Source of the DNA: Gallionella sp.
Lineage (GTDB): Bacteria > Pseudomonadota > Gammaproteobacteria > Burkholderiales > Gallionellaceae
Reading direction: 5' to 3'
Length of the DNA: 64,000 nucleotides
NCBI GenBank assembly: GCA_028689145.1
Contig: JAQTWT010000008.1
Span: 57,298-121,297 of the forward strand
The position numbers and the translations under genes are program-made. The notes beneath the pieces are model-generated. The model was given only the letters and a program-made list of their open reading frames with translations, searched no databases and had not been told where the DNA came from. Shown here one piece after another: positions 46,126 to 55,800 of the stretch; the stretch's first letter is position 1, and the number at the start of each line of letters is the position of its first letter.

Positions 46126-46922
46126 CAGGATTTTCCCGGTTTATCTTCTCCCGTTGCGGCGTTACCGCTGGGAGAGAGAGCGGGCGCGCCGCTGTTTTTC
46201 GAGAGTACACGCTGTGCATCATCGCGCAAATCGGCCATGCCAAGCGCGTCGTATGCCTGCACCATGATGCGCAACGCATCGCGCGTGGAGGGGCTGTTAG
46301 GATATTGCGTCAGAATGCCCTGCGCGCGATTGGCGGCAGCGATATGCGCACCGCGGCGCAGATAATAACTGGCGACATGCAGCTCGTATTTTGCCAGCGC
46401 GTTGCTCAGATATTGCATGCGTATTCTTGAATCGGCCGCGTATTTGCTGTCGGGGAAACGTGTAACCAGATCCTTAAAGGCGGCAAATGCATCCTGTGTG
46501 GATTTGGGATCACGCTCGGTTGGATCCTGTCCGCCTGCCAATTGGAGCAGGCTCATTTCGCCGTTGAAATTGGCCAAACCTTTCACGTAATACGCGTAAT
46601 CTACATAAGAATTATTGGGATATTGCTTGATGAAGCGTTCGGCTGACGATATCGCCAATTCAGCCTCTCCCTGCCGATAATAGGCATAAGCCATTTCCAG
46701 CAATGCCTGCTGCGCGTAGCGCCCATACGGATAACGAGATTGCAGCGTTTCATAATGCTTGATAGCCGCATCGTAATTGCCTTCGTTCAATTCAGCTTTT
46801 GCTTCGCTGTACATTTCCTCGACGGGCATATATTTGGTCGGCGCAGAACCGTCCGGCAGCGGGTCAAAAATCTTGCAGGCGGTTAACGTAAGCAGCAGGA
46901 ATACGGCTAAACTATGGCGCAT
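46107..46922 (-). CDS. bamD: Outer membrane assembly lipoprotein BamD
   Basis: Essential TPR lipoprotein of the BAM complex, which folds beta-barrel proteins such as the TpsB encoded at the window end. The 271 residues have lipobox LTAC with Cys16, then five TPR-like repeats ('EEMYSEAKAELNEGNYDAAI', 'YGRYAQQALLEMAYAYYRQG', and so on). The C-terminal tail 'SPSGNAATGEDKPGKSWWQF' is extra; its DNA (46145-46190) is weakly reminiscent of the CTCTCCC/GGGAGA repeats. The start codon overlaps a possible rluD ATG on the other strand. Confidence 0.96.
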   Translation of the reverse strand: MRHSLAVFLLLTLTACKIFDPLPDGSAPTKYMPVEEMYSEAKAELNEGNYDAAIKHYETLQSRYPYGRYAQQALLEMAYAYYRQGEAELAISSAERFIKQYPNNSYVDYAYYVKGLANFNGEMSLLQLAGGQDPTERDPKSTQDAFAAFKDLVTRFPDSKYAADSRIRMQYLSNALAKYELHVASYYLRRGAHIAAANRAQGILTQYPNSPSTRDALRIMVQAYDALGMADLRDDAQRVLSKNSGAPALSPSGNAATGEDKPGKSWWQFWK

Positions 46923-46941
46923 GACTGAATCCGGAAAAAAT

Positions 46942-48111
46942 ATGCGCGATTATACCAAAGGCGGGCATCCCGCTGGTACAACAACCGGCCATTCCGCCAA
47001 GTTGCCAAAAAATGGCAACCAAGTGGCTGGTTATACTGAACAAGTTTCGGTTGAGCTTGATGTCGATAGCGACATTGCGGATCAGCAGACTTTCGTTGTG
47101 CCGGATGATTGTGCGGGAATGCGGTTCGATCAAGTATTGGCCAAATTGCTGCCGGAGTATTCGCGCAGCCGCCTGCAGGAATGGATTGCGGCTGGGCAGG
47201 CCAGTCTGGATGGGGCTGCCGCTGTGGCAAAACAGAAAGTGTGGGGCGGCGAAGCCATTATTGTGCTGCCGCAGGCACATCCGTCCGAACAGACGCATCA
47301 GGCTGAAGATATCCCGCTCGACATCGTTTACGAAGACGATGCGTTGCTGGTGATCAATAAACCGGCTGGGCTGGTGGTGCATCCGGGCAGCGGCAACTGG
47401 GAAGGCACGCTGCTCAATGCGCTGCTGCACCATGCGCCGCAGCTGGAAGGTGTGCCGCGCGCCGGCATCGTGCATCGCCTCGACAAGGACACCAGCGGCT
47501 TGCTGGTGGTCGCCAAGACATTGATCGCGCAAACCGCGCTGGTACGGCAATTGCAGGCGCGCAGCGTGAAGCGCGAATACCTCGCGTTGGCATGGGGCAA
47601 GCTGTGTCACGGCGGGAAAGTGGATGCGCCGCTAGGCCGACATCCCACCCAGCGCGTCAAAATAGCGGTGGTTGAAGACGGTAAACCCGCTGTCACACAT
47701 TACCAGCCCGAAGAGAAATTTCCCTGCTGCACCTTGCTGCGCTGCCGTCTGGAAACCGGCCGCACTCACCAGATTCGCGTGCATCTTGCGTACATCGGCC
47801 ATCCGCTGGTGGGCGACAGCGTGTACCAAAAAGGCGCGCAGAAGTGCGTGCCGGAATTGCGCGGCTTGTTGAACGGTTTCCCGCGTCAGGCATTGCATGC
47901 CACACGGCTGGCGCTGGAGCATCCTGACCGCGGCGAAACACTGGAATGGCACGCGCCGCTGCCGCAGGACATGGTTCAGTTGTTGCAACAGATACGAAAA
48001 GCAATTACCCCTCTCCCGATGCCCTCTCCTCTCCCGCAAGCGGGCGAGGAAGCGAACGAGAAAAGCAATTTTCAACTCCGGCGGGAGAGGGGTAGGGGAG
48101 AGGGACTGTGA
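46942..48111 (+). CDS. rluD: 23S rRNA pseudouridine(1911/1915/1917) synthase RluD, extended at both ends by repeats
   Basis: Modifies helix 69 of 23S rRNA. The S4 domain ('MRFDQVLAKLLPEYSRSRLQ') and catalytic domain ('GIVHRLDKDTSGLLVVAKTL' with the catalytic Asp; 'ETGRTHQIRVHLAYIGHPLV') are intact. RluD is usually about 325-340 residues; this one is about 389. The N-terminal 'TTGHSAKLPKNGNQVAGYTE' segment is encoded by a family-A palindrome. The last about 40 residues lie in CCCTC/GAGGG repeats. Start: ATG 46942 has GGA 7 nt upstream; ATG 46921, overlapping the bamD start, is the alternative. Confidence 0.94.
   Translation: MRDYTKGGHPAGTTTGHSAKLPKNGNQVAGYTEQVSVELDVDSDIADQQTFVVPDDCAGMRFDQVLAKLLPEYSRSRLQEWIAAGQASLDGAAAVAKQKVWGGEAIIVLPQAHPSEQTHQAEDIPLDIVYEDDALLVINKPAGLVVHPGSGNWEGTLLNALLHHAPQLEGVPRAGIVHRLDKDTSGLLVVAKTLIAQTALVRQLQARSVKREYLALAWGKLCHGGKVDAPLGRHPTQRVKIAVVEDGKPAVTHYQPEEKFPCCTLLRCRLETGRTHQIRVHLAYIGHPLVGDSVYQKGAQKCVPELRGLLNGFPRQALHATRLALEHPDRGETLEWHAPLPQDMVQLLQQIRKAITPLPMPSPLPQAGEEANEKSNFQLRRERGRGEGL
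46982..47034. repeat. Family-A palindromic element inside the rluD 5' coding region
   Basis: AACCGGCCATTCCGCCAAG ... CCAAGTGGCTGGTTAT aligns almost end to end with the reverse complement of 12814-12865, including the central CAAAAAA. Confidence 0.78.
48007..48106. repeat. CCCTCTCCC/GGGAGAGGG repeats forming the rluD 3' end and pgeF ribosome binding site
   Basis: CCCCTCTCCCGATGCCCTCT, then CTCCCGCAAGCGGGCGAGG, then CTCCGGCGGGAGAGGGG and GGGGAGAGGG. The last copy ends 2 nt before the GTG start of pgeF. Confidence 0.85.
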
Positions 48112-48866
48112 GCATCCGCAATCATTGTCTCATCCCCGATTGGCCTGCGCCCGCGCAGGTCAAAGCCATTCAGACCACCCGGCAGGGCGGTGTGAGCGTC
48201 GCTCCCTACGACAACCTCAATCTGGGCAGCCACGTCGGCGATAACCCGCTGGGCGTGGCGCGCAACCGCATGTTGCTCAATACGCTGCTGCCCAGCGAAC
48301 CGGTATGGCTGGAACAGGTGCATGGCACACTGGTCGCAAATGCCGATATGGCGAGTTGCTTGCCACGAGCCGATGCCTGTATCGCACGGCAGCGCGGTTC
48401 GGTGTGCGTGGTGATGACCGCCGATTGTCTGCCGGTGTTGCTGTGCGATATACAAGGGACAGTGGTTGCTGCCGCGCATGCCGGATGGAAAGGTTTGGCG
48501 GCAGGCGTGATCGAAGCGACCGTGCAGACGATGGAAGTTGCGCCGCAAAATCTTATAGCATGGCTGGGCCCGGCGATCGGACGGGAGGCGTTCGAGGTGG
48601 GCGAAGAAGTGCGCGCGGTTTTCGTGGAGTACGACCTGCAAGCCGCATCGGCATTCACCCCCTCTCCCTTGATGGGAGAGGGCGGGGGAGAGGGTGAAAA
48701 GTGGCTGGCCGACATCTACGCCTTGGCGCGATTGCGCATGAACACGCTGGGTATCACGCAAATTTACGGTGGAGGGTACTGCACCTACCGCGAGCGCGAG
48801 CAGTTTTTTTCCTATCGCCGCGACGGTGTGACCGGGCGCATGGGGACATTCGTCTGGCTGGAGTGA
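48108..48866 (+). CDS. pgeF: Peptidoglycan editing factor PgeF (YfiH, multicopper-oxidase-like fold)
   Basis: Cytoplasmic protein that removes mis-incorporated L-Ser precursors (UDP-MurNAc-Ser) and is related to laccase-domain purine nucleosidases. The 252 residues show 'VWLEQVHGTLVANADM', 'VMTADCLPVLLCD', 'AAHAGWKGLAAGVIEATVQT' and 'WLGPAIGREAFEVGEEV', so the His/Cys zinc site is intact. In 'AASAFTPSPLMGEGGGEGEK' the TPSPLMGEGGGEGE part is encoded by an in-frame repeat (48657-48696). GTG 48108 overlaps the rluD stop (GTGA). Confidence 0.95.
   Translation: MSIRNHCLIPDWPAPAQVKAIQTTRQGGVSVAPYDNLNLGSHVGDNPLGVARNRMLLNTLLPSEPVWLEQVHGTLVANADMASCLPRADACIARQRGSVCVVMTADCLPVLLCDIQGTVVAAAHAGWKGLAAGVIEATVQTMEVAPQNLIAWLGPAIGREAFEVGEEVRAVFVEYDLQAASAFTPSPLMGEGGGEGEKWLADIYALARLRMNTLGITQIYGGGYCTYREREQFFSYRRDGVTGRMGTFVWLE
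48657..48696. repeat. CCCTCTCCC/GGGAGAGGG repeat inside pgeF
   Basis: CCCTCTCCC (48660-48668) and GGGAGAGGG (48674-48682), then GGGGGAGAGGGTG. In frame between the conserved core and 'KWLADIYALARLRM'. Confidence 0.85.
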
Positions 48867-48935
48867 CCACCGCTACGTATCGGGCAATTGGTTGTTCTTG
48901 CAATCGGTTAAGTCCGGTAAATCACGGAGTAGGGC

Positions 48936-51900
48936 TTATTCTTGCCGGAGCAAGATAGCCGCTTCCCGCATATCCGGGGTATCGAAACCCTGAGTGAACC
49001 AGTTGTACACTCCCGCCAGCAAGCGCTGCGCCGCATTTTGCTTGCCTTGCCGTTGCCATAACCGGGCCATGCTCATCGCAGCCCGCAATTCCAGTGATTT
49101 TGCCTGTTGCTGGCGGCTGACGGCGAGTGCCTGATCGAAACAAGCTTCTGCTTGCGCAGCGCTGGAGGGTGCAAGCGCCAGCAAACATTCCCCTTTTAGA
49201 CGATGCAGTTCGGCGTTGAAATGATGGTCGCCTGTTTCTGCCGCATCAGCCTGGGCTTCCGCAAGCACTGCGAGTGCCTCATCGTGCATCTTGAGATATA
49301 GGTAAGCTTCCGCCAGAGCGGACAGAAAAGTCACCGGTATGCCGCTTACCGTTGCCCGCATCCCGGCGATGCCCGATTTTATTTCGGCGATACCTTCTGT
49401 TGTTTGCCCGTGCATGACAAGCGCCCAGCCATGAGTCATTTCACCGCAGGCCAGCCAGACGGAAAAGTCATGTTGTCGTGAGATGGCGATAGCTTCGGCA
49501 GACAAGGATAAAGCAACCGCAGGTTGTTTCATCAAGCGACCGAAACCGGCAGCGAAACAGAGTGACTGGGCGAGGGTATGGGGGTGTGCCAATTTCCGGG
49601 CATGTATCAGTGATTGACGGTGAGCCTGTTGCGCAAGATCCGGTAAGCCGAGGAAATAAAGTGCGCTGGACAAATACGCCGCGCTGGCTATGGACAGGTC
49701 TTCGCCAAATTGTTCCTGCAGCGTTTGACAGTGATCCGGATGATACAACGCGAGAGCCTGTTCGGCGTGGCTACGCGCGGTTTCAAATTCCCCCATCCAG
49801 AAAGCTGCGGTAGCCACGGCATCGAACGCCGCCTGTTTTTTCAGGGAATCATTATTCGCCATCTCCACCAGTTGAAACGCGATTTGCAGTGTTTCACCTT
49901 CGCAGGAACCTGCACCGGCAACGGTATTCATCACCTGCGCCCATTTTGCCATGAATAATTCAGTGCTGTCCTCCAGTAACTCGCCCAGTTCGGAAATGCG
50001 TGTATTAGCCCGGTTGGCTTCTTCCGAGCCGTAGCCTTTTACGGCATATAACACCGGACAGAAACTGACCAATATGGTCAATTCAGTTCTATGTCGATCC
50101 ATATCCGCAGGCAAAGTCAGCAACAGTTGCAGGGCGGAATTGAAATGTTTCATTGCCTCCAGGTTGGCCGAATTACCGGCTGCCAACTGTCCGGCCTTGT
50201 GCCAGTATTCGATGGCCGGCTGTGCTTCACCTGCCGCCGCGAAATGTCGCGCCAGCAGTTCCGGTTGGGCAGTGACGGCCACCGGGAAGTCGCTTTGCAG
50301 CACTTGTGCGATCCGCCCATGCGCAGCCTGACGGTTGGCTCTGCTCTGGGATTGGTAGGCCGCTTCCTGAATTAGCGCATGCTTGAATTGGCGGGTTGTG
50401 TCGTTCAACCTCAATATCAACCCTGCATCCTGTAATGCGCCCAGGTTATGTGTCAGCGTCGCGGAATCGCACGGTGAAACTTTGCGCAGCAAATTCAGAT
50501 CGAATTCGCGCCCGATGGTTGCGGCAAGCTGCGCGGTGTACCTCGCTTCACCCAGATGATCAATACGCGCAGCCAGCAAATCATGCAGCGTCACCGGAAT
50601 GTTTGCCTGGCTGTCCAGCGTGGCAATTTTCGCCATTTCCTCGATAAACAGCGGTACGCCATCGGCGCGTTCCACGATGCTGCGCAGGGTCGCAGCCGGG
50701 ATGTCATCGTTTATCGAAACCACCATTTCCGCCGCATCGTCCTCGTCAAGAGGCGCAAGCAGCAGCGCCGACTTGAGTGCATTCTTCCACGGGGGCACAA
50801 ATTCGGGACGGGTCGTGAATACCGCGAGAAGGGGCCCTCTCCCTGCCTGCTCAACCAGCAAAGAGAGCAATTCCAGCGTGGAGGGATCGATCCAGTGCAA
50901 ATCCTCCACAATAAATAACAGCGGCTGTTGCCAGGCCAGCGCGTGCAGCAGATCGAGCAGGATATCAATGGTTTGCTCTTTCTGTTTTTGCGGGGTCAAA
51001 ACGGTGGACTGATGATTTTCGGATAGGGGCAGTGACAGTAACTGGGTGAGCAGGGGTACGGAATCCCGTGTGGATGCAGGGAAATGCGTTTCGAGATACT
51101 GCGCCAGTTTTTCGGATTTTACCTCGGGCGAGTCGCCGTGCGCGAAACCAAAAATAGCTTCGAGCATTGCGATCAGCGGATAAAAAGGCGACTGGCTGAA
51201 TTCCGGGAAACAGCGCAATTCGCGCAGTGTGTGCAGTTGTCCGGCCAGCCGCTCTTTCAGGGCATGCAGCAGGCGCGTCTTGCCGATTCCCGCTTCGCCC
51301 TCCACCAGCACAATATGGTGAATGCCTTGTACGGCCTTTTTCCAAAACTCCGTCAGCTTGGTGATCTCGGCTTTGCGTCCGATCAACGGGGTCAACTGGA
51401 TTGCCCTATCCAGACGGGTGCGCGCGCCGCTTTCTCCCGACACCCTGAATATTTCCACGGGCTGCGCCATGCCGGATAAAGGCTGGCAGCCCAGGCTGGT
51501 GCAATCGAAATACCAGTCCACCAGACGATATGTTTGCAGGCTGATCGCCACTTCGTTGGGGGCGGCACGTTGGCGTAACTGGATAGCATGTCTGGAGGTT
51601 TTGCCGACCGCATCCGGCATGGATGAATCGTCGCCGGTGATGATCAGTCCGGTATGCACACCGGCACGAATCTCAATGTTGTGATTTGCCTCGCGGGTGA
51701 TCGCCAGGGCGGCCTGCACGGCACGGCGGGCGGAAAATTCATCGGCTTGCGGGTAACCGAAATAAGCCAGCAAACCGCCGCCGTGCGTCTGCACGATATG
51801 TCCGAAAAACTGCCGGATGATTTCCGTGCAGCGAGTCTGGGCGGGGGATAATAGCGCCATTGCCTCATCTTGATCGTCAATCGCAGCGAGGTTAAGTTCG

Positions 51901-52784
51901 CAGTACAGTACCGTTACTTGCCGCAGTTCAGCCAGTGGTTGCTGGACAGTTCGCGGCGGCAGTGCCGGAATGGCAGCAGGCATCTGATGTACTATTTTGC
52001 CGTTACGGATGCGTTCGGCCAACTGCCGTGTTTCCTCGCCGGGCAATACGCCCAATTCCTTTTTAAGCAGGTGGCAGCTGGTTTCGTATTGCGCAATAGC
52101 CGAGCTGTTCTGGCCATTTAACGCATACAAACGCATGACCCTGCGGTGGGCATTTTCGTCCCACGGTTCCAGCTCTATATAGCGCAAGGCAAATTGCAGC
52201 GCCTTGTTGTAGTCGCCAATTTGCTCGCGGCAATTCGAGAGTTGTTCCAGCAAGGCGAGCGCACGGCGGTGCAGGGTTTCGCGTTGTATCATCAGCCAGT
52301 CCTCGAAATCAGGACAATCCGGCAACGTAAACCCTTCCATGAATTCGCCGCGATACAGTTCTGTTCTGGGTTCGATTTGCGCGAGGCAGGGGGTGCAATG
52401 ATCCGGGGCGGGCGCGGACGTGCATGAGGGTGTGGCGGCGGTGAATGCCTCCACATCCAGCCACAAGCCCTGCCGGTTCAGCGTTACCGTATCGCGTTTT
52501 GCTGACAGCAGGTGACTCATTTCACCCATGGCGGATTTCAAATTGAACAGTGCCCGGCGCAGATTCTGGCGGCCTGCTTCGAGAGGCATATCGGGCCAGA
52601 ACAGTTCTGCCAGATATTCGCGCCGCAGTGGAGCCTCAGCCGACAGCGCCAGAAGCGCCAGCAAACCGCGCAGCTTGGCATAGCCGGCATCAACGGGGAT
52701 CCCTGCCACGCGGACATCCGGATGGCCCAGCAGCGCCAAGCTCAAGGCTTTGGTTTTTGAAGCGGCTAATTGTCCTTTTTTCAT
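48936..52784 (-). CDS. SARP-like regulator: winged helix, BTAD, degenerate nucleotide-cyclase domain, AAA ATPase and TPR (copy B)
   Basis: 1282 residues. Winged helix about 15-110 ('KLRGLLALLALSAEAPLRRE', 'GRQNLRRALFNLKSAM'), BTAD about 140-265 ('EPWDENAHRRVMRLYALNGQ'), class III cyclase-like domain about 287-450, NB-ARC/AAA-type ATPase with P-loop 'GEAGIGKTRLL' near 496 and Walker B 'LLFIVEDLHWIDPSTLELLS', then TPR-like helices to the end. In the cyclase domain 'VTVLYCEL' and 'THGGGLLAYFGYP' replace the usual acidic metal ligands (the GDG motif reads GGG), so catalysis is unlikely. ATG 52784 is chosen over TTG 52838. It follows its paralogue by 79 bp. Ligand unknown. Confidence 0.88.
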   Translation of the reverse strand: MKKGQLAASKTKALSLALLGHPDVRVAGIPVDAGYAKLRGLLALLALSAEAPLRREYLAELFWPDMPLEAGRQNLRRALFNLKSAMGEMSHLLSAKRDTVTLNRQGLWLDVEAFTAATPSCTSAPAPDHCTPCLAQIEPRTELYRGEFMEGFTLPDCPDFEDWLMIQRETLHRRALALLEQLSNCREQIGDYNKALQFALRYIELEPWDENAHRRVMRLYALNGQNSSAIAQYETSCHLLKKELGVLPGEETRQLAERIRNGKIVHQMPAAIPALPPRTVQQPLAELRQVTVLYCELNLAAIDDQDEAMALLSPAQTRCTEIIRQFFGHIVQTHGGGLLAYFGYPQADEFSARRAVQAALAITREANHNIEIRAGVHTGLIITGDDSSMPDAVGKTSRHAIQLRQRAAPNEVAISLQTYRLVDWYFDCTSLGCQPLSGMAQPVEIFRVSGESGARTRLDRAIQLTPLIGRKAEITKLTEFWKKAVQGIHHIVLVEGEAGIGKTRLLHALKERLAGQLHTLRELRCFPEFSQSPFYPLIAMLEAIFGFAHGDSPEVKSEKLAQYLETHFPASTRDSVPLLTQLLSLPLSENHQSTVLTPQKQKEQTIDILLDLLHALAWQQPLLFIVEDLHWIDPSTLELLSLLVEQAGRGPLLAVFTTRPEFVPPWKNALKSALLLAPLDEDDAAEMVVSINDDIPAATLRSIVERADGVPLFIEEMAKIATLDSQANIPVTLHDLLAARIDHLGEARYTAQLAATIGREFDLNLLRKVSPCDSATLTHNLGALQDAGLILRLNDTTRQFKHALIQEAAYQSQSRANRQAAHGRIAQVLQSDFPVAVTAQPELLARHFAAAGEAQPAIEYWHKAGQLAAGNSANLEAMKHFNSALQLLLTLPADMDRHRTELTILVSFCPVLYAVKGYGSEEANRANTRISELGELLEDSTELFMAKWAQVMNTVAGAGSCEGETLQIAFQLVEMANNDSLKKQAAFDAVATAAFWMGEFETARSHAEQALALYHPDHCQTLQEQFGEDLSIASAAYLSSALYFLGLPDLAQQAHRQSLIHARKLAHPHTLAQSLCFAAGFGRLMKQPAVALSLSAEAIAISRQHDFSVWLACGEMTHGWALVMHGQTTEGIAEIKSGIAGMRATVSGIPVTFLSALAEAYLYLKMHDEALAVLAEAQADAAETGDHHFNAELHRLKGECLLALAPSSAAQAEACFDQALAVSRQQQAKSLELRAAMSMARLWQRQGKQNAAQRLLAGVYNWFTQGFDTPDMREAAILLRQE

Positions 52785-52863
52785 AAGGGGATTATGGGGG
52801 CTCTGTAGCACCTGTGCAATGGATGAGTCCGGGTGCAAATCGGGATGGAGGAGGCTGTTCGAT

Positions 52864-55800
52864 TTAGCAGAAAGAGTCCAGCAATACTCTTGCTTCCTTA
52901 AGATCCGGGGTATCGAAACCCTCGGTGAACCAGTTATAGACTTTCTCCAGCAAGCGCCGTGCCTCTTTCTGTTTGCCTTGCTGTTGCCATAACCGCGCCA
53001 TGCTCATCGCAGCCCGCAGTTCCAGTGATTTTGCATGTTGCCGACGGCTGACGGCGAGTGCCTGATCGAAACAAGCTTCGGCTCGCGCCGCATTGGATGG
53101 TGCAAGCGCCAGCAAACATTCACCCTCGAGGCGATACAGCTCGGCATCGAAATGATTATCTCCTGTTCTTGCCGCTTCAGTCTGCGTTTCCACAAGCATG
53201 CTGAGCGATTCCTCGTGCAACTTCAGATGCATATAGGCTTCAATCAAAGCCGACAGGAATGCTATCGATATTCCGCATAATGCTGCCCTCATCCCGGCTA
53301 TGCTTGAACAGAGTTCAGCGATTCCCTCCTTCTTCTGTCCACGCATGACCAGTGCCCATCCGTGTGTCGTTTCTCCGCAAGCCAACCAAAGGGAGAAGTC
53401 ATGTTGTCGTGAGATAGCAATAGCTTCTGCGGACAAATTCAAGGCTTCCACAGGTTTGTTTAACCAGCGATGCAGCACGGCCGCGAAACTGAGTACCTGC
53501 GCAAGGGTATGGGGATTCGCTAACTTTCGTGCCTGCTGGAGCATCCGATGGCAAACCAGTTGCGCCTGATCTGGGAAACCAAGGATGTGAAGCACCCAAG
53601 ATAAAAATGCAGTACAGGATAAGGACATGTCTGTGCCGAATTGCTCCAAGTGTATCTGGCAATGATCCGGATGATAAAGTGCAATAGCCTGTTCAATGTG
53701 TGCATGAGTGAATTTGAAATCACCCAGCCAGAAAGCTGCATTGGCACCGATATAGTGTGCAGCCAATTTTTTCACAGGGTCGTCATGCGCCATGCCTAAC
53801 AACTGCATTGCAGCTTCTGGCATCCCACGGGGACCGATGGTTGACGTGGTGTTCAACACCTGCGCCCACTTCGCCATGAATAATTCCGTGCTGTCTTCCA
53901 GCAATCCGCCCAGTTCTGACATGCGTGTGTTAGCCTGGGTGGCTTCTTCCGAACCGAAGCCTTTTGCGGCATACAATACGGGACAAAAGCTGACCAACAG
54001 GGTGAGTTCCGTGCGGTTCCTGTCCATATCCACAGGCAAAGTCATCAACAGTTGCAGGGCAGAATTGAAATGTTTCATTGCTTCCAGATTGGCCGAGCAT
54101 CCAGCTGCCAGTTGTCCAGCCTTGATCCAGTATCCGATGGCTTGCCGCGTTTCTCCTGCCGCTGAAAAATGCTGCGCCAGCAGTTCCGGCTGGGCGGTGA
54201 CAATATCGGGAGAATCGCTTTGCAGAACTTGTGCGATCCGTCCATGTGCAGTCTGGCGGTCTGTTTTGGTCTGGGATTGATAGGCGGCTTCCTGAATCAG
54301 CGCATGTTTGAACTGACGGGTTGTGCTGTCCAGTTCCAGTATCAGCCCGGCATCCTGCAAGGTGTCCAGATCATGCGCCAGTGTGGCAGAATCGCACGGT
54401 GAAACCTTGCGAAGCAAATCCAGATCGAATTCGCGCCCGATGGTTGCGGCAAGCTGCCCAGTGTATTTTGCCGCACCCGCATTATCCATACGCGCGGCCA
54501 GCAGATCGTGCAGCGTCGCCGGAATGTTGGCATGGTCGTTTATAGCTGCAATTTTGGCCATCTCCTCGGCAAACAATGGCACGCCATCGGCACGTTCCAC
54601 AATGCGGTGCAGGGTCGCTGCCGGAATGCCCCCGCTTATCGAGGCAACGATTTTTGCCGCATCGTCCTCGTCGAGATGAGTAAGTACCAGCGTAGATTTG
54701 AGCGAATTCTTCCAGGGCGGCACAAATTCGATTCGTGCGGTGAATACCGCGAGAATGGGCCCCGCTCTTTTTTGTTCAACGAATAGTGTCAACAGTTCCA
54801 GCGTGGAAGGATCGATCCAGTGCAAGTCTTCCACAATCAGCAGCACCGGCTGTTGCCTTGCAAGCGCATACAACAGATCGAGCAGGATGGTTAGCGTGCC
54901 CTCCTTCTGCTTTTGCGGCGACAAACCGGGGGCGGAATAATGTTCGCCGGGAGGCAGTGAAAGCATCTGCGCTAGCAAGGGGATTGCATCCCGCGCCGAA
55001 TCCGGATAATACGTTTCAATATTTTTTGCCAGCTTGCCGTACTTCACTCCGGGTGAGTCACCGTGCGCAAAACCAAAAATCACTTCGAGCGTTGCGATCA
55101 GCGGATAAAAAGGCGACTGGCTGAATTCCGGGAAACAGCGTAGTTCGCGCAGTGCGTGCGGCTGACCGGCAAGATGTTCTTTCAGAGTATGCAGCAGGCG
55201 CGATTTGCCGATGCCTGCCTCGCCTTGCACCAGCACTACCTGGTGTTCGCCTTGTACGGCTCTTTGCCACAACTTCGTCAGTTTGGTAATTTCGGCCTTG
55301 CGTCCGACTAACGGGGTAAGTTGCGTTGCCGTATCCAGACGGGTATGCGCGCCGCTTTCTCCCGACACCCTGAATATTTCCACGGGCTGCGCCATACCGG
55401 ATAAAGGTTGGCTGCCCAAACTGGTGCAATCGAAATACCAGCCTGCCAGATCGTGCGTTTGCCGGCTGATCGACACTTCGTTGAGTGCCGCACTTTGGCG
55501 CAACTGGATGGCGAGCTTCGAAGTTTTGCCGAGCGTATCCGGCATGGATGAATCATCGCCGGTGATGACCAGTCCGGTATGTACACCGGCACGAATCTCA
55601 ATGCCTTGAGCTGCCTCGCGGGTGATCGCCAGAGCGGCTTGCACGGCACGGCGGGCGGCGAATTCATCGGCTTGCGGGTAACCGAAATAAGCCAGCAAGC
55701 CGCCGCCGTGCGTCTGCACGATATGCCCGGAAAACTGCCGGATGATTTCCGCGCAGCGGGCTTGGGGCGCGCGTAGCAGCGCCATTGCCTCATCTGGGTC

